NCBI GenBank assembly: GCA_002686955.1
Contig: NYZA01000195.1
Coordinates: forward strand, 1 to 11,998
Length of the DNA stretch: 11,998 nucleotides
Reading direction: 5' to 3'
Source: Gemmatimonadota bacterium
GTDB lineage: Bacteria > GCA-2686955
In this document: positions 1-5,690 of the stretch, one piece after another
Layout of the letters: each line of letters begins with the position of its first letter
Numbering within the stretch: position 1 is the first letter of the stretch
Translations under genes and position numbers: made by a program
Notes under the pieces: model-generated
Told to the model about the DNA's origin: nothing
Database searches by the model: none
The model's input: the letters and a program-made list of their open reading frames with translations, nothing else

Positions 1-401
1 CAGCGGCGCAGCAGGATCGGAGATGCGTTGTGCAGATCGTGCAGGCTCACGCCCGCGGTGGCCTCGGCGATCGCCAGGAGCCGCTCGGAGAGATCGACGG
101 AGAGCGCTGCATCGGATGTCGGGATGGTGGCGATCGACCGCGGGCCGAGCTCCGGGTCGAAGATCCGCACCCCCGCCCAGTCGCAGGCGACCGCGACGCG
201 CCCCGCGTCGGCCGCGAGATCGCGCACGATTCCATCGATCTGTATGCGGATCGGCTCGCGGCCGAGATTCCCGGCTACGACCGTGTGGCCACCACCGCCG
301 ACGACGAGATCGCCGCACCAGGTCACGCGCGTACATTCCCACGACGATGCCGTCTGCGCCGCGAGAACGAGCGTTGCCGCAAGTCCGATCGATGTTGTCA
401 T
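1..401 (-). CDS. Exported LVIVD-like beta-propeller protein, N-terminal part (runs off left edge)
   Basis: This is the first 133 codons of a gene read leftward with no stop before the window edge. The protein opens with a signal peptide: MTTS, then a hydrophobic stretch (IGLAATLVLAA) and a likely cleavage site near QTASS-W, so it should be exported. The mature part shows short repeats of the kind 'GRVAVACDWAGVRIFDPE' and 'ERLLAIAEATAGVSLHDL', each a strand pair ending in a hydrophobic-D motif. These resemble the LVIVD repeats of secreted bacterial propellers, which usually carry many copies, so most of the gene lies outside. The ATG overlaps the stop of the upstream beta-helix gene (ATGA), and a purine-rich GGGAGAGGTGAG sits directly before it, so the two are probably translationally coupled. 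Binding partner and substrate cannot be inferred. The reading frame is certain; the family assignment is moderate. Confidence 0.72.
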   Translation of the reverse strand, partial: MTTSIGLAATLVLAAQTASSWECTRVTWCGDLVVGGGGHTVVAGNLGREPIRIQIDGIVRDLAADAGRVAVACDWAGVRIFDPELGPRSIATIPTSDAALSVDLSERLLAIAEATAGVSLHDLHNASPILLRR

Positions 402-3196
402 CTCACCTCTCCCGCATCATCGGCTGCGATGAGCAACCACTCGTCGTTGTCCGGTCCGCCGTATGCCCCCATGTCGCCCCGAACTCCGTTCGGCACGTTC
501 GGCGGCCACCAGGGATGCCGGTCGTAGATCTCGTCCTCGACCTCGGGATCGCCCGCGTCGATCGCGGGTGAGCCGGGGCCGAGAAGGTAGTCGAGTCCCC
601 CGTAGGATAGGAAAACCGGATCGCCGTCGATGTTGCCGTCTCCCTGCCACCCTCCCTCGACCAGGCTGTAGCTCACCTTCACCGAGTAGAAGGGCTCAGG
701 GCCGATTTCGGGACCTTCGTTTCCCCAGACGATGCTGTTGATCACCCGCGCGTAGCCGCCGCCCGGCGGCACAGAGATCCCGGCGCCGACCTCGGCCCGG
801 TTGCCCGTGATCGTGACGCCGTCGACCTCGGTGGTGTTTACGGCGGAGCGCAGGCCCCCGCCGCTATCCGCCGAGTTGCCGATGAGGAGTGTGCGTGCGA
901 TCTCTCCTCCGTCGAGGTACACTCCTCCGCCTCCGAGCGTGGCGACGTTGTTTCGTACGATGCAGTGACGAATGGTGCAGCCGGAACCGTAGATCCCACC
1001 GGCGTCGAGCGATGCGCGGCTCGCCGTGATGATGCATCGATCGATCTCAGCGATTCCAGTCCTCAGTCCACCGCCGGTCCGCGCTCTGTTGCCGAGGAAC
1101 TCGCAATCTCGGATCGTCGAGATCGACGCGTCCCGATAGCCGCCCCCGTCCTTGCCCGCGCGGTTTCCGATGAAGCGGCAGGCTTCAACCTCGAGCCTGT
1201 ACCCGGAGGCGCCCCCTCCGTTTCGGTCCGCCGAGTTCCGGAGGAAGACACAATCTTCTAGACGCAGATCGATTTCATCGGAATGAAGCCAGAGACCCCC
1301 TCCATCCAGCGAAGCATGGTTGCGATCGAAAAGGGTCCGGCTGATGATCGGCGTGCCGCCGCTCCCCCCGATTCCCCCGCCCGATCCGCTGCTGCGGTTG
1401 CCTACGATCGCGCAGCGAACGATCCTCGGCGAGGCGTTGGGCCGGCAAGCGATGCCGCCGCCTTCTTCTCCCGCGCCTCCGGTGATCGTCAGACCTTCAA
1501 CCCGAGGGTGTCTCCCTCCGGTGTCTTCGGCTTCGATCACCGGCCCCTCGCCCCGCGCATCGATCACGGTCGCGGCGATCACCGTCGGATCGAAAGGCGC
1601 GGTACCGGTCAGAACGACCTCTCGGTCGCTCAGCTGCAGACCCGATTCGGTGTAGGTTCCGGGCGCGACCAAAACGGTGTCTCCATCGCAAAGATCGGCC
1701 GACAGCGCCTCTTCGATCGTGCCGACATCTTCCGGCACCCGGATCGTGTGCATCCCGATGCGGGCATCACAGCCCAGCCCCCGGGCGCCCATATCGCTGC
1801 CGCTCTCACCGCTTCCCAGACAGGGGGATGCCGGCGCCAGCGTCAAGCTCCCGATCTCACCGCAGCCGCTCTCGCAGAAGAGGGGGTAGCTGTCGATATT
1901 GCCCTCGCCCGGCCAGCCCCCGTGGATGTCGCTGTACGATGCGAACACCTCTTCCCTTTCGCCTGCGATCGCTTCGGAGCCGTTCCCCCAAACGATGGAA
2001 CTCGTGATTTCAGTCCGTGAATACCCGTAGTTGTAGACGCGGTAGAATGCGGCTCCATTGTAGGTGCCGAAGTTAGCCACGACGGTGCAGTGATCGACGA
2101 ACGCGTCGGCGACAGCTTCGCAGTGGATCGCTCCGCCACGTGTTCCGGAGTTCTCCGTGAAAAGGCTGTAGTCGAGCCGGATCTCCTGACCTCCTTGGTA
2201 GATGCCTCCGCCGCTGCCGCCGGCCGTATTTCGCTCTATCGAGCAGTGGCTCATAGTCTGGGATCCGCTGCCGTAGTACCCCCCGCCATCATCTTCCGCC
2301 GTGTTGTCGGCGAGTCGACACCGGACGGCGCTGCCGGAGACGCCGTAGAGTCCGCCGCCACGCCACGCGGAGTTGCCCGAGATTTCACACTCCATGAGCG
2401 CGGCCGTTGACGCGGAGGGGTCTCCGCCGATCCCACCCCCGCGCTCGGCCCGATTGCCGCGAATTCGACAGCGCTCGAGCGTCAGAGAAGACCATTGGGT
2501 AGCGGAAACACCGCCGCCTCTATAATCCGCCACGTTCGACTCCACCACGCAGCCGATCAGCTCCGCGTTCGATTCCCAGAACGTGCCTACGCCACCCCCG
2601 CTCCAGGCCCGATTGTCGCGAATTCCGCAGTTGCGAATCGATGCCGACGACCAGTCGCAGAGGATTCCCCCCCCGTCCTCTTCCGCGGAGTTTCTTTCGA
2701 TGCGACATTTTTCGATGGTCGGCGCCGCGAGAAAACAGGAGATGCCACCACCATGCCCAAGTGATCGATTGTCGCGAATAAAGCAGCGACGGATCGTCGG
2801 CCCGGTGTCGGGACGGCAAGTTATCCCTCCTCCGCGCGACTCGGTTCCGATCTCTCCCAGGCCTCCGGTGACGGTCAAGCCGTCGAGCACGCTCGTCGTG
2901 TCTTCGAAGCTGTGAAAGAGAAAGACCGTTCCGCGTTCGCGGCCGTCGACGACCGTGGAGGCCACGACCGCCGGGTCGTCCGGCGCCGATCCGGTGACGA
3001 GGATCGCCCGCCCATCGAAGGCGATCTCATGCTCGGCATAGGTCCCGGGCAGGACCAGGACGGTGTCCCCGTCGACCGAAACGTCGATCGCTCCTTGAAT
3101 CGCGGGGAAGTCGGTCGGGACGGTGTGGACCGCGGCGCAGCAGTTCGCCGCCAGCGCCGCGGCCGCCGTCGTCGCTCCCAGGATCGATCGGCTCAT
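398..3196 (-). CDS. Secreted right-handed parallel beta-helix protein with Pmp-like GGGI rungs, tandemly duplicated
   Basis: A 932-residue exported protein. Residues 1-22 form a signal peptide (MSRS, then an Ala-rich core ending near CAA). It has two homologous halves. Each opens with a pectin-lyase-type cap: 'VPTDFPAIQGAID...DGDTVLVLPGTY' at about 26-52 and 'VPEDVGTIEEAL...DGDTVLVAPGTY' at about 487-515. Each continues with rungs of about 22-29 residues carrying C-x-[IF]-x-x-N-x-A...GGG[IVLY], about 11 in the first half and 10 in the second. Each closes with 'SIVWGN', 'YS..(H/E)GGW.G(E/D)GNID..P(V/L)F' and a 'SP' segment. The end, 'GSPAIDAGDP...GDMGAYGGP', is typical of this family. The rungs resemble chlamydial Pmp repeats, but no autotransporter barrel, LPXTG or obvious sorting tail is present. 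The likely role is surface or extracellular binding, possibly of polysaccharide; no catalytic residues are recognisable. The ATG at 3196 is preceded by a GAAGGGG ribosome site and directly by the signal peptide. Confidence 0.88.
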   Translation of the reverse strand: MSRSILGATTAAAALAANCCAAVHTVPTDFPAIQGAIDVSVDGDTVLVLPGTYAEHEIAFDGRAILVTGSAPDDPAVVASTVVDGRERGTVFLFHSFEDTTSVLDGLTVTGGLGEIGTESRGGGITCRPDTGPTIRRCFIRDNRSLGHGGGISCFLAAPTIEKCRIERNSAEEDGGGILCDWSSASIRNCGIRDNRAWSGGGVGTFWESNAELIGCVVESNVADYRGGGVSATQWSSLTLERCRIRGNRAERGGGIGGDPSASTAALMECEISGNSAWRGGGLYGVSGSAVRCRLADNTAEDDGGGYYGSGSQTMSHCSIERNTAGGSGGGIYQGGQEIRLDYSLFTENSGTRGGAIHCEAVADAFVDHCTVVANFGTYNGAAFYRVYNYGYSRTEITSSIVWGNGSEAIAGEREEVFASYSDIHGGWPGEGNIDSYPLFCESGCGEIGSLTLAPASPCLGSGESGSDMGARGLGCDARIGMHTIRVPEDVGTIEEALSADLCDGDTVLVAPGTYTESGLQLSDREVVLTGTAPFDPTVIAATVIDARGEGPVIEAEDTGGRHPRVEGLTITGGAGEEGGGIACRPNASPRIVRCAIVGNRSSGSGGGIGGSGGTPIISRTLFDRNHASLDGGGLWLHSDEIDLRLEDCVFLRNSADRNGGGASGYRLEVEACRFIGNRAGKDGGGYRDASISTIRDCEFLGNRARTGGGLRTGIAEIDRCIITASRASLDAGGIYGSGCTIRHCIVRNNVATLGGGGVYLDGGEIARTLLIGNSADSGGGLRSAVNTTEVDGVTITGNRAEVGAGISVPPGGGYARVINSIVWGNEGPEIGPEPFYSVKVSYSLVEGGWQGDGNIDGDPVFLSYGGLDYLLGPGSPAIDAGDPEVEDEIYDRHPWWPPNVPNGVRGDMGAYGGPDNDEWLLIAADDAGEVR
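402..413 (-). promoter_or_regulatory. Ribosome binding site of the LVIVD-like gene, inside the end of the beta-helix gene
   Basis: Read on the minus strand the bases are GGGAGAGGTGAG immediately before the ATG, with GGGAG about 7 bases upstream. The site lies within the last codons of the preceding gene. It fixes the start at 401 and supports translational coupling through the ATGA overlap. Confidence 0.6.
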
Positions 3197-3508
3197 GAGG
3201 CCCCTTCGTTCGCCGCGATATCCTCTTGGGGTCCGCTAGCATCGCGAACCTCGCCTTTTCGCGCTCTGCTCGCTTCAAGTGTAACATACTCCTCCCCGCC
3301 GCATCGAAGAGGCACAGGCCCTGATGACCGACCGCCGGAGTCCCATTCTTCCGCAGAATCCCGGACAGACGAAGAGCCGCGTCGGGTCTATGCTCTCATG
3401 AGTTTGTCTATCTCCGAAGATCGGCATGGCCCGCGAAAGTGTAGGCAGCCGAGCGTTGCCGCCTGGCCCGAGAGACCGGCCGGCGAGGGACTGAATCACG
3501 GGGCGACA
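3197..3508. other. Divergent intergenic region, no gene recognised
   Basis: About 310 bases separate the leftward beta-helix gene from the rightward kinase and should hold both promoters. The only AT-richer island is around 3275-3290 (AAGTGTAACATACT). It could supply a -10 element in either direction (TAACAT rightward, TATGTT leftward), but I find no matching -35 box at normal spacing. An in-frame ATG at 3398 would extend the kinase, but the added residues do not look like protein and no ribosome site precedes it. No RNA gene, repeat or terminator is seen. Confidence 0.5.
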
Positions 3509-4366
3509 ATGCACTTCTGTCAGGTCGAAGATGTGAGCGCAACCCCATGCATGGACCGAGGTGCGGGCGGAGACGAGTCGGCGGCGGAACTTGCTGCTCT
3601 TGTGGCGGCATTGCCCGACGCACTGATCTCGGCCATGCCGAGTGGGCGCATTCGCAGCTGGAACCCGGCCGCGGAGCGGATGTTCGGCTATCGGGCGGAG
3701 GAGGTCATCGGGCAGCCCCTTGCGCTCCTCATGCTCGACGAGCTGCGAGCGGAGGGCCGGGAGATCCTCGCCCGCATGCTCGACGGCGAGCAGGTGGCGG
3801 AGTACGAGACCGAGCGATTGACCAAGGACGGGCGTCGAATCCCAGTGCGAATCGATCTGGCTCCGATCCTCTCATCCGGCGGCGCTCTGCTCGGCAGCTC
3901 AGGAATCGTTCACGATCTTTCGGGGGTACGGCAAGCGAGGCGAAAGGCCCGCCTGCGCACCGCCAGTTTCAGATCGATCATCGAAGCCGCTCCCGTCGCG
4001 ATATGGGAAGAAGATCTGACGAATCTCAAGGCCGCTCTGGACCGCTTGGTGCCGATCCACGGCCCCGCCCTGGCGAGCCATCTCGAGAACCACCCCGAGG
4101 TCTTGAGGGAGCTGATCGAATCGGTCCGGATCCTCGATGTCAATCCCCGGGCGCTCCGGATGCATGGGGCCGGCAGCAAGGAGGAGCTGCTCGCCGGGCT
4201 CGATCGGGTATATCTGCCCGAGACGATCCCGTCCTTTCGCGAAAACTGTCTCGCCCTCGCACGAGGCGAGACACTGTTCGAGAACGAGACGGTTTACGGC
4301 AGACTCGATGGGGAAGCGATCGAGGTTCGGGTTATCTGCAACATTCCGGGCAATCCTCCCGACTAA
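3509..4366 (+). CDS. PAS-PAS sensor half of a histidine kinase, cut off by an in-frame stop
   Basis: A 285-residue sensory half. PAS 1 spans about residues 28-140 (ALPDALISAMPSGRIRSWNPAAERMFGY, then the KDGR strand and a GIVHDLS end). PAS 2 spans about 150-285 and is the variant starting 'PVAIWEEDL' with a helical insert before 'VRILDVNPRAL'. The frame ends in TAA after 'GNPPD', just short of the last PAS strand. After the stop the same frame continues SRAVVIVDDIGALRRA, exactly the missing strand and linker, then after a TAG reaches the HisKA domain. This is therefore the front of one kinase gene, not a complete protein. No transmembrane segment is visible, so the sensor would be cytoplasmic. 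The chosen ATG follows a weak GGGG site; GTG 3533 and ATG 3551 are alternatives. The PAS ligand is unknown. If translated alone it would be a PAS-only protein without output. Confidence 0.72.
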   Translation: MHFCQVEDVSATPCMDRGAGGDESAAELAALVAALPDALISAMPSGRIRSWNPAAERMFGYRAEEVIGQPLALLMLDELRAEGREILARMLDGEQVAEYETERLTKDGRRIPVRIDLAPILSSGGALLGSSGIVHDLSGVRQARRKARLRTASFRSIIEAAPVAIWEEDLTNLKAALDRLVPIHGPALASHLENHPEVLRELIESVRILDVNPRALRMHGAGSKEELLAGLDRVYLPETIPSFRENCLALARGETLFENETVYGRLDGEAIEVRVICNIPGNPPD

Positions 4367-4423
4367 TCACGTGCCGTCGTGATCGTCGACGATATCGGTG
4401 CGCTCAGGCGGGCCGGTATCTAG
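4364..4423 (+). pseudogene. Double in-frame stop breaking the PAS-kinase gene
   Basis: The frame of the PAS half runs without shift into the kinase half but contains TAA at 4364 and TAG at 4421. The 18 codons between them read SRAVVIVDDIGALRRAGI, which matches the end of a PAS domain and its linker. The codons after the TAG, LQRRAFALTRSNAELEQF, match the coiled linker leading into HisKA. No base has been gained or lost. Together with the two flanking pieces this is one kinase frame spanning 3509-5143. Whether it is a pseudogene, a sequencing or assembly error, or read through in the cell cannot be told from the sequence. Confidence 0.75.
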
Positions 4424-4444
4424 CTGCAGCGCCGCGCCTTCGCA

Positions 4445-5143
4445 TTGACTCGCTCCAACGCCGAGTTGGAGCAGTTCGCCTACTCCGCCTCGCACGACCT
4501 GCAAGAGCCGCTCGCGGTCGTGGCCCGATTCGCCGAGTTGATCCAATCCAGATATGGTGACACTTTGGAGGGCAAGGCCGGCTCATGGCTCGGCTTCATC
4601 GTCGGCGAGACACGGCGAATGCAAGAGATGATCGACAGCTTGCTACAGCTTTCGCGGGTCTCGACCCAGCCACCTCGTTTCGAAGTGGTCGATCTGAGCT
4701 CTCTGGTGGATGAAGCGATAATGCAGCTCGAAGAAGAGATCGAGGCCTGCGGTGCCGAGGTGCGTCGAGACGAGCTCCCCACCTTGAAAGGTGACCGCGC
4801 GCTCCTGGGGAGCCTCTTCGCGAATCTTATCGCCAACGCCATCAAGTTTCGGGGCCACGACGCGCCACGCATCCACATTTCGGCCTCGTTCGACGACGAC
4901 GGTGTTTGCGCGTGCAGCGTGAGCGATAACGGAATCGGCATCGATCCGCGTTTCGCCGAGCGGGCTTTCGAGCCCTTCAAACGTCTCAACCGCCTCGAGG
5001 ACTACCCCGGATCGGGAATCGGTCTGGCACTGTGCAAGAGCGTGGTCGAGCTCCACGAGGGGCGGATCTGGGTCGAATCGGTCGAGGGACAGGGCGCCCG
5101 ATTCCACTTCACCTTGCCTCGCGATTCGGAGGGGAGGCGGTGA
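4445..5143 (+). CDS. Histidine kinase catalytic half (HisKA + HATPase), detached from its sensor by stops
   Basis: This half carries an intact kinase core. The H-box 'SHDLQEPL' has the phospho-accepting His at residue 17, counted from TTG. The N-box is 'NLIANAIKF' (Asn 131), the G1 box 'DNGIGID' (161-167), the F-box 'FEPFKRL' and the G2 box 'GSGIGLALCK' (about 189-198). The 'ASHDLQEPL' type is the soluble family often paired with Rcp1-like single-domain regulators, and such a regulator follows immediately (GTGA overlap). The reading frame is open from 4424, but the only candidate start before the H-box is the TTG at 4445, with no ribosome site in front. Independent translation of a working kinase therefore looks poor. 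All catalytic motifs remain undamaged, so the breakage is recent, the protein is rescued by readthrough, or the stops are sequence errors. The predicted reaction is ATP-dependent autophosphorylation and transfer to the neighbouring receiver. Confidence 0.72.
   Translation: MTRSNAELEQFAYSASHDLQEPLAVVARFAELIQSRYGDTLEGKAGSWLGFIVGETRRMQEMIDSLLQLSRVSTQPPRFEVVDLSSLVDEAIMQLEEEIEACGAEVRRDELPTLKGDRALLGSLFANLIANAIKFRGHDAPRIHISASFDDDGVCACSVSDNGIGIDPRFAERAFEPFKRLNRLEDYPGSGIGLALCKSVVELHEGRIWVESVEGQGARFHFTLPRDSEGRR
5128..5137 (+). promoter_or_regulatory. Strong ribosome binding site for the response regulator
   Basis: GGAGGGGAGG lies in the last codons of the kinase; its GGAGG core is 7 bases before the GTG at 5140. 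It selects this GTG as the start, and the GTGA overlap suggests coupled translation with the kinase. Confidence 0.65.
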
Positions 5144-5613
5144 GCGGCGACACGAGCCGTGATCCGCTGGCGGTCCTCCTGGTCGAAGATCACCCCGCCG
5201 AGGTCGAGCTGATCGGGGATATCGCGCGGCGCTGTGCCGTCTCCGTTCGGCTGCAGGTCGCGAGTGACGGAGAGGAAGCGCTGGCCCAGCTTGCCGATAT
5301 CGGCGATTCCGATGCACCCGATCTCGTCGTGCTCGATCTGAACCTGCCCCGGATGGATGGGCGCGAGCTGTTGGAGCGACTGCAGGCCGATCGGGCGCTG
5401 CGCTCGATTCCGGTGGTCGTGTTCTCCTCTTCCAGTGCCGCGGACGACGTTCAGAGCGCCTATGGGGCCGGAGCCAGCTTCTACCTGGTCAAGCCTCGAA
5501 CGCTCGCCGATTTCACCGCCGAAGTGGAGCGCCTCTTCGAGTTCTGGAGCGGCGCGGTTCTTTCGCCTCGGCCGGAGCTGCCGATCGCCCCGAGGCGTCC
5601 CACCCTCCGCTAG
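5140..5613 (+). CDS. Rcp1/CheY-like single-domain response regulator
   Basis: A 157-residue receiver domain with no DNA-binding or enzymatic output. The acidic pair is Glu16-Asp17 (LLVEDHP), the phospho-accepting Asp66 sits in 'VVLDLNLPRMDG', the Ser/Thr switch is at about Ser96 (VVVFSSSS), the aromatic switch is Tyr115, and the conserved Lys118 is in 'YLVKP'. All residues needed for phosphorylation are present. 'VED.PAEVELI', 'LPRMDGRELL' and 'SAYGAGASFYLVKP' are typical of the Rcp1 type, which receives phosphate from 'SHDLQEPL' kinases like the one encoded immediately upstream and acts through protein-protein contact. The last ~22 residues, rich in Pro and Arg, extend beyond the fold. The GTG start overlaps the kinase stop and has a strong GGAGG site, so translation may depend on ribosomes reaching the kinase end. 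If the kinase is dead, this regulator is an orphan. Confidence 0.88.
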   Translation: MSGDTSRDPLAVLLVEDHPAEVELIGDIARRCAVSVRLQVASDGEEALAQLADIGDSDAPDLVVLDLNLPRMDGRELLERLQADRALRSIPVVVFSSSSAADDVQSAYGAGASFYLVKPRTLADFTAEVERLFEFWSGAVLSPRPELPIAPRRPTLR

Positions 5614-5690
5614 AGATCCGGGTTAGGGTGGCAGAGCCGGTTATCCCTCTCTCCGCCCGTTGCGGCGAAAGCCCCAGAAAGCGAGACGCC

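Noticed and set aside
1283-2410. Plus-strand open frames opposite the beta-helix gene
   Set aside because: No ribosome sites, no recognisable domains and shadow-type composition. The minus-strand rungs explain the region.
398-3196. CRISPR-like or satellite DNA repeats within the beta-helix gene
   Set aside because: The periodicity is at the protein level (about 22-29 residues) with diverged codons; there are no identical repeats or spacers.
2912-3508. Upstream extension of the PAS-kinase frame into the beta-helix gene
   Set aside because: The residues are low-complexity Arg/Asp-rich antisense of the beta-helix gene. The PAS protein begins sensibly only after about 3509.
3547-4560. Overlapping +1-frame open frame through the kinase
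   Set aside because: Arg/Gly/Pro-rich shadow. The alternative frame carries the PAS and HisKA motifs and continues without shift.
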